Assembly (NCBI RefSeq): GCF_024400215.1
Contig: NZ_CP053748.1
Coordinates: forward strand, 3,286,001-3,350,000
Length of the DNA: 64,000 nucleotides
Origin: Massilia sp. erpn
GTDB lineage: Bacteria > Pseudomonadota > Gammaproteobacteria > Burkholderiales > Burkholderiaceae_D
Direction: 5' to 3'
Each line of letters opens with the position of its first letter. Positions within the stretch are counted from its first letter, which is position 1. Under the pieces are notes generated by a model. The model was not told the DNA's origin, made no database searches, and saw only the letters and a list, made by a program, of their open reading frames with translations. Made by a program: the position numbers and the translations under genes. Shown here piece by piece: positions 18,022 to 27,055 of this stretch.

Positions 18022-19417
18022 TACCGGCATCGTCGTGCTGGAGCAGGGGGGCGTGCTGGCCGCCTCGCCGCTGGCGCGCGCGGCGGGCGTGCGTCCCGGC
18101 ATGCGCCGCGCCGGCGCGCTGATGATGGCGCCCGAGGCCCAGCTTTACGAACGCGCGCCCCTGCTGGAGGCGGAAGCGCTGCAAGCCGTTGCCATGGCTC
18201 TGCTGCAATTCACGCCCCAGGTGGCGGAAGGTGAAGAAGCGACCCTGCTGCTGGACGTGGGCGCCAGCCTGCGCCTGTTCGGCGGCATCCGCAACTTATG
18301 CTGCAAGGTACGCCACAGCTTGCGCTCGCTTGGCTACAGCGCCCGTCTCAGCACGGCGCCCACCGCGCGCGGCGCCTGGCTGCTGGCGCGTAGCGGGGCA
18401 GGGCGCGCGCTGAAACTGTCCACGCTGGAACGCAAGCTGGACGGTTTGCCCGTGAGCCTGTTGCCGCCGCTACGGCCGTATCTAAGCTGGCTGGAAGGCA
18501 TCGGCTGTCTGACCCTGGGCGAGCTGGGACGGCTGCCGCGTCCCGGCCTGCAGCGCCGCTGCGGCGCCGCCGTGCTGGAGATGCAGGATGCCGCGCGCGG
18601 CGAACGTCCTGAGATGTTTGAGTGGATTGAAGCCCCGGCCAGCTTCCGCGCCCGCCTCGAACTGTTCGACCGCATCGACGACGCGGCCTTGCTGCTGTCC
18701 GGCGCCTGCCGCCTGTTGCAGCAGCTGTGCGGCTGGCTGTGCGCGCGCCACTTTGCCGTCGAACGCATTCGGCTGTCGCTGGAGCATGAACGGGGAAGAG
18801 TGGCGCGGCCGCCGACTGTGATCGAAATCGCCCTGGCCGAGCCGGTGTGGCGCGACGAGCATCTGCTGCGTTTGCTGAAAGAACGCTTGGCCAAGACTCA
18901 GCTCGAAGCCCACGTCATCGGCCTGATCCTGGAAGCACCCGAAGTCAAACCGATGGCGCCGCTCAGCGACACCTTGTTCCCCGAACCGGGCGGCAGCAAG
19001 GAAGACCGCCAGCGTCTGTTCGAACTGCTGGTAGCGCGGCTGGGTACGGAGAATGTGCTGCAACCCTCGCCGCGCGCCGACTACCGTCCCGAGCATGCCA
19101 ACGCCTGGGTGCCGGTGCACGAAAAGTTGCGTCCTGCGTATGTACAAGCGCAGATGCCGCCGCAGCGCCTGCCCCGTCCCGCCTGGCTCATGGCCAAGCC
19201 GATCGAGCTGATCCTGCGCGAACACCGTCCCTATTACAACTCCCCGCTGCGCATGGTCTCACCGGCCGAGCGCATCGAAGGCGGCTGGTGGAACGGCACC
19301 GAAGCACGCGACTACTTTGTCGCCGAAGGCCAAGACCACGCCTACTACTGGATTTACCGCGAACGCCTGGGCGGCGCCGCCATCCCCCGCTGGTATCTCC
19401 ACGGCATGTTCGGCTAA
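17951..19417 (+). CDS. imuB: ImuB, catalytically inactive Y-family polymerase homologue
   Basis: ImuB resembles Y-family polymerases but works as a scaffold linking DnaE2 to the beta clamp. The protein is 488 residues. It starts MHLWIGLHLPRLPLE, where active enzymes have a catalytic Asp in a DxDxF motif; that acidic residue is absent, as expected for ImuB. Fingers/palm regions (SPLARAAGVRPGM, LLLDVGASLRLFGG) and a C-terminal ImuB tail follow. I chose the ATG at 17951, inside imuA, rather than an earlier in-frame start, because homology begins there. The partner polymerase dnaE2 lies at 43475. Confidence 0.93.
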   Translation: MHLWIGLHLPRLPLEVFSPRWSVDTGIVVLEQGGVLAASPLARAAGVRPGMRRAGALMMAPEAQLYERAPLLEAEALQAVAMALLQFTPQVAEGEEATLLLDVGASLRLFGGIRNLCCKVRHSLRSLGYSARLSTAPTARGAWLLARSGAGRALKLSTLERKLDGLPVSLLPPLRPYLSWLEGIGCLTLGELGRLPRPGLQRRCGAAVLEMQDAARGERPEMFEWIEAPASFRARLELFDRIDDAALLLSGACRLLQQLCGWLCARHFAVERIRLSLEHERGRVARPPTVIEIALAEPVWRDEHLLRLLKERLAKTQLEAHVIGLILEAPEVKPMAPLSDTLFPEPGGSKEDRQRLFELLVARLGTENVLQPSPRADYRPEHANAWVPVHEKLRPAYVQAQMPPQRLPRPAWLMAKPIELILREHRPYYNSPLRMVSPAERIEGGWWNGTEARDYFVAEGQDHAYYWIYRERLGGAAIPRWYLHGMFG

Positions 19418-19445
19418 TCCCGCCAACCATTGATCTGCATCAAAC

Positions 19446-19539
19446 AATGTCCACCCTGGTGTCAGGCACCAAGGTAGGACATTTGCTGATTTAGATCAAA
19501 GAATGTCCGACTCTGGTGCCTGACACCAGGGTGGACATT
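19446..19539. repeat. Paired palindromic repeat, locus A
   Basis: Two 38-bp units (19446-19483 and 19502-19539) each open with AATGTCC and close with GGACATT around a GGTGTCAGGCACC or GGTGCCTGACACC core. Units start 56 bases apart and each is flanked by ATCAAA/TTTGAT words. It lies between the convergent 3' ends of imuB and the M61 peptidase gene. The same paired arrangement recurs at 54273 and 57984. Confidence 0.9.
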
Positions 19540-19581
19540 CTTTGATTTAGCGCAAAGCGCGGCGGGCTGGACTGGCGCGGC

Positions 19582-21489
19582 TTATTTGCGCGGTTGGAGG
19601 ATGGCTTCGAGGCGGTCGGGCGTGCCTTCGATGCGTTCCAGGCGCGGGTACTTCAGGCCGCCGTGGTAGTCGAGGCTGACGGTGCGGTAGTGGCTGCCGC
19701 GCTTGAGCAGCAGGTCGATCGGCTTGCTGTCGGTCTTGGCGGCGGTGACGGCCTTGCGCAGTACGTCGGGCTTGTAGGCGCGGCCATTCACGGCCAGCAG
19801 CACGGTGCCGCCGGCCAGGCCGGCCTTGAAGCCGACGCCGTCCCATTGGATCGACTCGATCTTGCCTTCGGCGCCCACCGAGAAGCCCAGCGAGTACTGG
19901 AAGTCGGCGCTGCGGCTGCGTTCTTCGACCATTTTCAGGAAGTCGGTCGGCTTGTCGCTGTAGGCCAGCTTCCAGCCGGCGCGCTTGAAGCCGTCCAGCG
20001 GCGCGGGGCCGTTTTCGTCCAGGCGGCTGCGCAGGAAGGGCGCCCAGTCGTAAGGCTGGATGGCGTTGAGCGCTTTGACCACGTCTTCGAACTGGTAGAA
20101 GTTGGCGAAGCGGTTGCCGTCGGCGATGCCGAAGAAGTCGCGCGCGAAGTTGTCGAGCGAGCGCTTGTCGCCGGACAGTTCGCGGATCTTGGTGTCGACG
20201 TCGAGCCAGATCAGGGCGCCCTCGGTGTAGTAGTCCTCGCTGCGCTGCCAGCTGTTCCAGCCTTGCGGACGGCGCGCGTTGACGATCGGGTCGTTGGTGG
20301 TGTCCTGCACCGGACGCCAGCTGCGGCCCGCCATATTGTCGTAGCGCGCCGCCATCGAGGCCAGCACGTCGCGCACGTGGGCCAGCTTCACCAGGCCGGA
20401 ACGCGCGGCCAGCACATTGCCCCAGTACTGGGTCTGGCCTTCGTACACCCACAGCAGATCGTTCTGCAGCGGTGTGTTGAAGTTGGGGACGTCCTGGCCC
20501 GCTGGACGGCGGAACTTGCCGTTCCACGAGTGCGTGAATTCATGCGGCAGCAGGGCGCGTCCCGCCTCGCTCTTGGTCCAGTCGCTGAAGTAATCGAGCT
20601 TGACGCCGTTCTCGCTGGACTCGTGGTGTTCGCGTCCCACGCCGCCGAATTCCTCGCTCAGCGACAGCAGGAAGTCGTAGTGGCGGTAGTGCTGGGAGTT
20701 GAACAGCTTGTAGGCCTGCTTGACCAGATTGCGGTGCGCCTCGATTTGCTCAGGTTTGGTTTCCAGTGCCTCGGCATTGTCGGCCACCACGTTCAGGTGC
20801 ACCGGCAGCTTGGCGCCCGGATCGAGGTCGAAGCGCTTGAAGTGGCGGCCCGCGAACAGCGGCGAGTCGATGAAGGTTTCCAGGTCGGTGGTCTTGAATA
20901 CCAGGTCGTCGCCCTTGCGCTCGGCCAGCTCCAGCGCGCTGCCGTATTGCCAATCCTTCGGCACGGAGAGCGTGGCCTGGATCGGAATGCGGCGCGTGAA
21001 GTAGCCGGCCGGGTAAAGCGTCATCGACTGCCATTGCACGCCGAGGATGTCGGTGGTCATGGTGGTGCGGCCCTGGCTCGCATCGGTCGGCGACAGGTAT
21101 TGGTACTCGACTTCCAACTGCGATGCGCCCTGCGGCACTTCCAGGTGGAAGGCGTGCACATGGACGCTGTCGCGGCGCCATGCGACGTGCTTGCCGTTGG
21201 CCGTGATCTTCAGACCGGCGAACTGGTTCAGCGCGCCGCTCGGGCCGTGGTTGGCCGGCACCCATTGCGGATATAGCAGCGTCATCTTGCCCGGCGTGAC
21301 GGGGATGCTTTGACGGACGCGGAAGATATTTTGCGCAGTGTCGGAAGCATCGACCTTCATCACGATGGTGCCGGGATAAGCCTGGTCGATTGGTGTAGGG
21401 ATGGGCTCGGCCTTGGCCTCGGCCTGCGCCTGCAGGGCCGTCGCCAGCAGCGCGGCGAGCAGGGCGCGCTTGATGGAAGGAGAAATCAT
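19582..21489 (-). CDS. M61-family glycyl aminopeptidase with PDZ domain
   Basis: Zinc metallopeptidase of 635 residues. A signal peptide occupies about residues 1-25 (IKRALLAALLATALQAQAEA), so it acts outside the cytoplasm. The zinc-binding motif HEFTHSWNGKF lies near residue 315 with a downstream Glu in the LWVYEGQTQYWG segment, typical of M61. A PDZ-like region near residues 520-600 (FSVGAEGKIESIQWDGVGFKAGLAGG) follows. M61 enzymes remove N-terminal Gly or Ala residues from peptides. It diverges from the Hsp20 gene and converges on imuB. Confidence 0.92.
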   Translation of the reverse strand: MISPSIKRALLAALLATALQAQAEAKAEPIPTPIDQAYPGTIVMKVDASDTAQNIFRVRQSIPVTPGKMTLLYPQWVPANHGPSGALNQFAGLKITANGKHVAWRRDSVHVHAFHLEVPQGASQLEVEYQYLSPTDASQGRTTMTTDILGVQWQSMTLYPAGYFTRRIPIQATLSVPKDWQYGSALELAERKGDDLVFKTTDLETFIDSPLFAGRHFKRFDLDPGAKLPVHLNVVADNAEALETKPEQIEAHRNLVKQAYKLFNSQHYRHYDFLLSLSEEFGGVGREHHESSENGVKLDYFSDWTKSEAGRALLPHEFTHSWNGKFRRPAGQDVPNFNTPLQNDLLWVYEGQTQYWGNVLAARSGLVKLAHVRDVLASMAARYDNMAGRSWRPVQDTTNDPIVNARRPQGWNSWQRSEDYYTEGALIWLDVDTKIRELSGDKRSLDNFARDFFGIADGNRFANFYQFEDVVKALNAIQPYDWAPFLRSRLDENGPAPLDGFKRAGWKLAYSDKPTDFLKMVEERSRSADFQYSLGFSVGAEGKIESIQWDGVGFKAGLAGGTVLLAVNGRAYKPDVLRKAVTAAKTDSKPIDLLLKRGSHYRTVSLDYHGGLKYPRLERIEGTPDRLEAILQPRK

Positions 21490-21586
21490 TTCATTCCTAA
21501 AGGAAACTCAAGCGGCCGAGTGTAACATGCACCCCGTCTAGGAATGTTACAAAACGTAACGCTGAATTTTTCTATTTGAAGCACTC

Positions 21587-21615
21587 TTGAAAACCCTGGA
21601 CCGCAGCCGTATATC
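21587..21615 (+). promoter_or_regulatory. Sigma-32-like heat-shock promoter for hsp20
   Basis: CTTGAAA at 21587-21593 followed after 14 bases by CCGTATAT at 21608-21615 fits the RpoH pattern (CTTGAAA, 13-15 bases, CCCCATNT) with modest -10 deviation. It is 66 bases upstream of a small heat-shock protein gene, which supports the reading. Confidence 0.6.
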
Positions 21616-21680
21616 GGAATCAGCGGTTGCCCAGATGGGGACCGCAGGACATATCGCTTAACTTGAAAAGGATATACATC

Positions 21681-22142
21681 ATGCGTAATTTCGACCTGAC
21701 TCCCCTGTATCGCAGCGCTATCGGTTTTGACCGTCTGGCCCAAATGCTGAACGACGCCCAGCGCGGCGACACCCAGCCCAGCTACCCTCCTTACAATATC
21801 GAACTGGTGACGGAAGACCAGTACCGTATCGTGATGGCGCTGGCCGGCTTCGACCGCAGCGAGATCGATATCACCACCGAACGCGAATCGCTGCACATCG
21901 TCGGCCGCAAACAGCGCGACGGCGCGGAGCGCACCTATCTGCACCGCGGCATCGCCGCCCGCGATTTCGAGCAGCGCTTCCAGCTGGCCAACCACGTGAA
22001 AGTCACCGGCGCGTCCTTCAAGGACGGCATGCTCACCATCGAATTGGTGCGCGAAATTCCGGAAGCACTGAAGCCGCGAAAAATCGCCATCGACGGCGTG
22101 AACGCCAACGTGGAAGTCCTGGAACAACGCCAGGCAGCGTAA
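21681..22142 (+). CDS. Hsp20/IbpA-type small heat-shock protein
   Basis: ATP-independent holdase chaperone of 153 residues. It starts MRNFDLTPLYRSAIGFDRLAQML, the IbpA/HspA-type N-terminus, and the alpha-crystallin domain spans about 35-125 (YNIELVTEDQYRIVMALAGF, then GMLTIELVREIPE). I chose the ATG at 21681, preceded by AAAAGGA at suitable distance. A sigma-32-like promoter lies upstream and a hairpin terminator downstream. Confidence 0.96.
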   Translation: MRNFDLTPLYRSAIGFDRLAQMLNDAQRGDTQPSYPPYNIELVTEDQYRIVMALAGFDRSEIDITTERESLHIVGRKQRDGAERTYLHRGIAARDFEQRFQLANHVKVTGASFKDGMLTIELVREIPEALKPRKIAIDGVNANVEVLEQRQAA

Positions 22143-22167
22143 GGCTTAACAGCCCTTAGCAGCAAGC

Positions 22168-22190
22168 AAAGGCCGGTCTTCCGGCCTTTC
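22168..22190 (+). terminator. Rho-independent terminator of hsp20
   Basis: Stem AAAGGCCGG / CCGGCCTTT with a TCTT loop, followed by CTGC; 26 bases after the stop. The U-tract is contained in the stem end. Confidence 0.7.
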
Positions 22191-22324
22191 TGCATTGCGT
22201 GCCGCCGTTTCGGCTTTTGTGGCGGGCTTTTCGGGGTTTTCGCGCAGCGTATCATTAAGCGGCGCCTAAGACTGATGGCCCATATTGGTAACATCTAAAC
22301 TTCAATCACCAAGGAGTGCGGAAA

Positions 22325-23818
22325 ATGCGCAAAACTCTTCTCGGATCGATGACTACCAAACGACTGATTCTGGCCCTGACCGCCGCCGGCATCCTCGGCG
22401 CAGGCGCCGCCATTGCCGTACAACAGAACGCGGCGCACCAGGCAGCCGCTCCCGTGCCCGCCGTGAACGCCGCCGCCGGCGCTCCCGCCCCCGTGCCCGC
22501 GCCGATGATCGCGCTGCCGGATTTCAGCGTGATCGCTTCGCGCAACGGCCCGGCCGTGGTGAACATCAGCGTCACCGGCAGCACCAAGGCCTCGTATGAG
22601 GGGCGCGGCGAACCGTTCACCGACGACCCGTTCTTTGAATTCTTCCGCCGCTTCCAGGGGCCGCAGCAGCGCGGTCAGCGCGATGTTCCAAGCCATGGCG
22701 TCGGTTCCGGCTTCATCGTCAGCGCCGACGGCACCATCCTGACCAATGCCCACGTGGTGCGCGATGCGCGCGAGGTGACAGTCAAGCTGACCGACCGCCG
22801 CGAATTCCGCGCCAAGGTGCTCGGCTCCGATCCGAAAACCGATGTGGCCGTGCTGAAGATCGACGCGAAAAATCTGCCGGTGGTGCCGCTGGGCCGTTCC
22901 ACCGAACTGAAAGTGGGCGAGTGGGTGCTGGCCATCGGTTCGCCGTTTGGCCTGGAAAGCACCGTGACCGCTGGCGTGGTCAGCGCCAAGGGGCGTTCCC
23001 TGCCGGACGACAGCAATGTGCCTTTCATCCAGACCGACGTGGCGATCAATCCCGGCAATTCGGGCGGTCCGCTGTTCAATACGCGCGGCGAAGTAGTGGG
23101 CATCAACTCGCAGATCTACAGCCAAAGCGGCGGCTACCAGGGTCTGTCCTTCGCCATTCCCATCGACGTGGCGAACAAGATCAAGGACCAGATTGTCGCC
23201 ACCGGCAAGGTGGTGCACGCCAAACTGGGCGTGACCGTGCAGGAAGTGAACCAGAGCTTTGCCGATTCCTTCAATCTGGCGACGCCGGAAGGCGCGCTGG
23301 TGTCGAATGTGGAGTCGGGCAGCCCGGCCGAGAAAGCTGGTTTGAAAGCGGGTGACGTGATCCGCAAGATGAATGGCCAGAAGATCGTCTCTTCGGGCGA
23401 CCTGCCGGCGATGGTGTCGCTGGCCGCGCCTGGCGACAAGATCAAGCTGGAAGTGTGGCGCCAGGGTAAGGCCGTGGAACTGAACGGCGAATTGGGTAAC
23501 GCTTCCGAACGCAACACCCTGGCGGCGCGCGATAATGGCGGCGACAGCGGCAAGCTGCGTCTGGGCCTGGCCCTGCGCCAGCTCGATCCGCTGGAGCGCC
23601 GTCAATCCGGCCTGCCTTCCGGTCTGCTGATCGAAGATGCGGGCGGCGCGGCGGCCAATGCCGGCGTGCAGCCGGGCGACGTGCTGCTGTCGGTGAATGG
23701 CCGCGCGGTGAGCAGCATCGAGCAGGTGCGCGATGTGGTATCCAAATCGGACAAGTCGGTGGCCCTGCTGATTCAGCGCGGCGGCGACCGTATCTTCATC
23801 CCGGTGCGTCTGGGTTAA
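22325..23818 (+). CDS. degP: DegP/HtrA-family periplasmic serine protease
   Basis: Periplasmic quality-control protease of 497 residues. A signal segment/anchor occupies about residues 8-35 (LILALTAAGILGAGAAIAV). The trypsin-like domain carries the triad: His near 142 in TNAHVV, Asp near 172 in KTDVAVLKI, and Ser near 245 in NPGNSGGPL. Two PDZ domains follow (about 290-380 and 400-490). I chose ATG 22325, eight bases after AAGGAG; a GTG at 22316 overlaps that site. A two-component pair begins 45 bases downstream, so protease and sensor may share regulation. MucD or DegQ are equally suitable names. Confidence 0.93.
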   Translation: MRKTLLGSMTTKRLILALTAAGILGAGAAIAVQQNAAHQAAAPVPAVNAAAGAPAPVPAPMIALPDFSVIASRNGPAVVNISVTGSTKASYEGRGEPFTDDPFFEFFRRFQGPQQRGQRDVPSHGVGSGFIVSADGTILTNAHVVRDAREVTVKLTDRREFRAKVLGSDPKTDVAVLKIDAKNLPVVPLGRSTELKVGEWVLAIGSPFGLESTVTAGVVSAKGRSLPDDSNVPFIQTDVAINPGNSGGPLFNTRGEVVGINSQIYSQSGGYQGLSFAIPIDVANKIKDQIVATGKVVHAKLGVTVQEVNQSFADSFNLATPEGALVSNVESGSPAEKAGLKAGDVIRKMNGQKIVSSGDLPAMVSLAAPGDKIKLEVWRQGKAVELNGELGNASERNTLAARDNGGDSGKLRLGLALRQLDPLERRQSGLPSGLLIEDAGGAAANAGVQPGDVLLSVNGRAVSSIEQVRDVVSKSDKSVALLIQRGGDRIFIPVRLG

Positions 23819-23863
23819 GATGGATGCCGGTGAGAGGCAGTATAAAAAAGAAAGGACATAACA

Positions 23864-24523
23864 ATGCGGCTTCTGCTGGTTGAAGACGATACGATGATCG
23901 GCGAGGTGGTGCTCGACCTGCTGCGCGCCGAGCACTACGCCGTGGACTGGGTCAAGGACGGCGATATGGCCGACACGGCCCTGCAGACCCAGACCTACGA
24001 TCTGGTGCTGCTCGATCTGGGCTTGCCGCGCAAGGATGGCCTGGAAGTGCTGCGCTCCATGCGCTTGCGCAAGGAGCTGACTCCGGTGCTGGTGGCGACC
24101 GCGCGCGATGCGGTCGACCAGCGCATCGCCGGCCTGGATGCGGGTGCCGACGATTATGTGCTCAAGCCTTACGATCTGGACGAGCTGCTGGCGCGCATCC
24201 GTGCCTTGCTGCGCCGCGCCGCCGGCCGCGCCGAACCCGTGTTCGAGCACAAGGGCGTGTCGATCAATCCGCAGACGCGGGAAGTGATCGCCAACGGCCA
24301 GCCGGTCAATCTGTCCGCCCGTGAATGGGCGGTGCTGGAGGCGCTGATCGCGCGTCCCGGCATCGTGCTGTCGCGCGCCCAGCTGGAGGAAAAGCTGTAC
24401 AGCTGGAAGGATGAAGTCAACAGCAATGCCGTGGAAGTGTATATCCACGGCCTGCGCAAAAAGCTGGGCAGCGAACTGATTCAAAACGTGCGTGGCCTCG
24501 GCTATATGGTGCCCAAGCTATGA
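23864..24523 (+). CDS. OmpR/QseB-type response regulator
   Basis: DNA-binding response regulator of 219 residues. The receiver domain (1-115) carries the phosphoacceptor D51 in LVLLDLGLP and a Lys in VLKPYDLDEL; the winged-helix output domain (125-218) has VNLSAREWAVLEALI and VEVYIHGLRKKLG. RBS AAAGGA precedes the ATG. Its stop overlaps the start of the kinase gene (ATGA). Located right behind degP, it may control envelope or protease genes, but no target site was identified. Confidence 0.95.
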   Translation: MRLLLVEDDTMIGEVVLDLLRAEHYAVDWVKDGDMADTALQTQTYDLVLLDLGLPRKDGLEVLRSMRLRKELTPVLVATARDAVDQRIAGLDAGADDYVLKPYDLDELLARIRALLRRAAGRAEPVFEHKGVSINPQTREVIANGQPVNLSAREWAVLEALIARPGIVLSRAQLEEKLYSWKDEVNSNAVEVYIHGLRKKLGSELIQNVRGLGYMVPKL

Positions 24524-25863
24524 AGGGTGTGCCTCGGGTTTCGGTGACGCACTCGCTGCGTGGCCGTCTGCTGTGGTTCCTGCTGGCCGCCATCACCATG
24601 GCGGCCATCGCCCAGGCCATGATCGCCTACCGCAGCGCCCTGAACGACGCCGACCAGATCTTCGACTACCACATGCAGCAGATGGCGCTCTCGCTGCGTT
24701 CTGGCGCGCCGCTGGCGAATGCCGGCAACACCAATGCCGATCCAGGCAACGATGAGATGGTGGTGCAGGTGTGGACGCCGGACGGCATCCAGGTGTTCCG
24801 CTCCATCTCGCGCGCGGAACTGCCGCAGCGCGCGGTGCTGGGCTTCTCAAATGTGCGCGCCAACGGCACGACTTACCGCGTGTTCTCGGTGCAGACCAGT
24901 AATCAGACGGTGCAGATCGCCCAGGATATGGCCGTGCGCAAGCGCATGGCCGGCAGCTTGGCCCTGCGCACCGTGGGGCCGATTGCCCTGATGGCGCCCG
25001 TGCTGATGCTGATCGTGTGGTGGGTGGTCAGCGGTTCGCTGGCGCCGGTGGCGCGCGTGCGGCGCCAGGTCGCGGCGCGCCAGGCCGACGATCTGTCGCC
25101 CGTGTCCGAAGCCGATCTGCCGGACGAGGTGCGGCCGCTGGTGCAGGAATTGAACCTGCTGTTCAGCCGCGTGCGAACCGCCTTCGACGCCCAGCAGCAC
25201 TTTGTGGCCGACGCGGCGCATGAGCTGCGCTCGCCGCTGGCGGCCCTGAAATTGCAGGTGCTCAGCCTGGAGCGTGCCGAGGATGAGGGTGCGCGCAAGG
25301 TGGCGGTGTCGCGCCTGAGCGCCGGCATCGAACGCGCCACGCGCCTGGTGGAGCAGCTGCTGGTGCTGGCGCGCCAGGAGGCGGCCGAAGCGAAGCTGCA
25401 GCCGGTCGAACTGGGCGAGCTGGCGAAACGCACGCTGGGCGATATGGCCGGCGCGGCGGCGCAGCGCAATATCGACCTGGGCCTGTTCCATGCCGATGAG
25501 GCCAGCGTCTCCGGCCAGTCCGATGCGCTGCTCATCATGCTGCGCAATCTGGTGGACAACGCCATCAAGTACACGCCGTCCGGCGGCACGGTGGACGTGG
25601 AAGTGCGCAAGAACGAGAAGAGCGTCACGCTGGCCGTGGAAGATAGCGGCCCTGGTATTTCGCCGGAAGAGCGCGAACGCGTCTTCAGCCGCTTCTACCG
25701 CGTGCCGGGCAGCACGGCCAGCGGCAGCGGGCTGGGACTGGCGATCATCAAGTCGATTGCCGAACGTCATGGCGCCACCCTGGTGCTGGAGCAGTCGGCG
25801 CGTCTGGGCGGCCTGCGCGTGAAAATCGACTTTCCCGAGACCCGCAAAGCCGCCGCCAGCTAG
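24520..25863 (+). CDS. Sensor histidine kinase
   Basis: Membrane-bound kinase of 447 residues for the regulator encoded just upstream. A first membrane segment lies at about 14-34 (LLWFLLAAITMAAIAQAMIA) and a second at about 150-172, enclosing a periplasmic sensor region. A HAMP-like linker follows. The phosphorylated His is in DAAHELRSPL near residue 234, and the ATPase has N (LVDNAIKYTP), DSGPGIS and GSGLGLAI boxes. The domain order matches the QseC/TctE class. The signal sensed is unknown. Confidence 0.94.
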   Translation: MKGVPRVSVTHSLRGRLLWFLLAAITMAAIAQAMIAYRSALNDADQIFDYHMQQMALSLRSGAPLANAGNTNADPGNDEMVVQVWTPDGIQVFRSISRAELPQRAVLGFSNVRANGTTYRVFSVQTSNQTVQIAQDMAVRKRMAGSLALRTVGPIALMAPVLMLIVWWVVSGSLAPVARVRRQVAARQADDLSPVSEADLPDEVRPLVQELNLLFSRVRTAFDAQQHFVADAAHELRSPLAALKLQVLSLERAEDEGARKVAVSRLSAGIERATRLVEQLLVLARQEAAEAKLQPVELGELAKRTLGDMAGAAAQRNIDLGLFHADEASVSGQSDALLIMLRNLVDNAIKYTPSGGTVDVEVRKNEKSVTLAVEDSGPGISPEERERVFSRFYRVPGSTASGSGLGLAIIKSIAERHGATLVLEQSARLGGLRVKIDFPETRKAAAS

Positions 25864-25896
25864 AATATCGCTTTTGACAACGCGTCGGAGCGGCGA

Positions 25897-27048
25897 ATGA
25901 AGAAAATCGGTTTTTCGGGCACCCTCGATCCGATCACCAACGGCCATATGTGGGTGATCGGCGAAGCCCGTTCCATTGCTGATGAAGTGGTGGTCTTCCT
26001 GTCCGAGAACTCGACCAAGCAGCCCAAGTTCTCGGCCGAGGAGCGCCGCGCCATTGTGCTGGAAAGCTGCCGGGAACGAGGCTGGGACGATGTGCAAGTG
26101 CAGATCGTGAAAAGCGACTACACTGCACGCGTGGCGCGCAAGCACGGCGCCGAGTATCTGATCCGCGGCATTCGCACCACCGCCGATTTCGACTACGAGA
26201 ACCTGATCCAGCAAACCAATGTGGAAGTGATCGGCGGCGCCAAGACCATCTTCGTGATGCCGCCGCGCGACCTGGGTTCGGTCAGCTCCAGCTTCGTCAA
26301 GGCGTTGGAGGGACCGGTGGGCTGGAACTGGACCATGAAGAAATTCGTGCCCGGTCCCGCCTACCGCGCCTGGATTCTGAGCTGGCTGCGCAAGGAGTGG
26401 GATGGGTTGTGGCAGCGCTGCGATGCCGATGCGGCGCGCCAGGCGCATATCGACCAGTGGTTCGAGCGCCTGACCGGCGCCGCGGCCTACGGCGGCGCCA
26501 ACCGCCACTACCACAACCTCGATCATCTGGTGCATGGCCTGGCCGAAATCCGCGCCTGGAACGCCAATGTGCAGCCGGCGCGCGCCGATGCCGACGCGGT
26601 GCGCGCGGCCTTCTGGTTCCACGACGCCATCTATGAGCACGAGGCGGGAAGCTCGGTCTCGAATGAGGAGGCCAGCGCCCAGTTGTGGCTGGGCAGCGGC
26701 CTGGCCGGCGATGCGGCCATGGCTGATACGGTGGCGCTGCTGATACGCGCCACCGACCATTTCCAGGGCGCGTCCATCAGCCATCCCTTGAAGGACGCCA
26801 TGCTCAGCGTCGATCTGGCCATCCTGGGCCAGGACGATGAGGTGTACCGCAGCTATGCGCGCGGCATCCGCGCTGAATACGCCCATGTGGAAGAGGACTA
26901 TTACCGCAGTCAGCGCGGACAGGTGCTGGCTTACCTGCGCGGCAAGGCGGAGACGGGCAGTCTGTTCGGCGACGCTTATTTCGCCGCGCAGTACAGCGAG
27001 CAGGCCATCGCCAATATGAATGGCGAGCTGGCCTGGCTGCAAGGCTGA
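25897..27048 (+). CDS. CoaD-like nucleotidyltransferase fused to HD-family phosphohydrolase
   Basis: Fused protein of 383 residues. The N-terminal half (1-160) is phosphopantetheine adenylyltransferase-like: FSGTLDPITNGHMWVI carries the ATP-binding TxGH, LIRGIRTTADFDYE the substrate loop and VSSSFVKAL the SSS motif, all intact. The C-terminal part (about 170-383) matches predicted metal-dependent HD-superfamily hydrolases (COG4339 type): NRHYHNLDHL, AFWFHDAIYEHEAG and SVSNEEASA. Standard CoaD is about 160 residues and single-domain, so the fusion is unusual. It may couple coenzyme A synthesis or turnover to a phosphohydrolase. Whether another coaD exists elsewhere cannot be judged here. RBS GGAGCGG is present. 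Confidence 0.85.
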   Translation: MKKIGFSGTLDPITNGHMWVIGEARSIADEVVVFLSENSTKQPKFSAEERRAIVLESCRERGWDDVQVQIVKSDYTARVARKHGAEYLIRGIRTTADFDYENLIQQTNVEVIGGAKTIFVMPPRDLGSVSSSFVKALEGPVGWNWTMKKFVPGPAYRAWILSWLRKEWDGLWQRCDADAARQAHIDQWFERLTGAAAYGGANRHYHNLDHLVHGLAEIRAWNANVQPARADADAVRAAFWFHDAIYEHEAGSSVSNEEASAQLWLGSGLAGDAAMADTVALLIRATDHFQGASISHPLKDAMLSVDLAILGQDDEVYRSYARGIRAEYAHVEEDYYRSQRGQVLAYLRGKAETGSLFGDAYFAAQYSEQAIANMNGELAWLQG

Positions 27049-27055
27049 TCCCGGC

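Noticed and set aside
19446..19539. CRISPR array
   Set aside because: Only two units per locus, palindromic and with short spacers; no cas genes.
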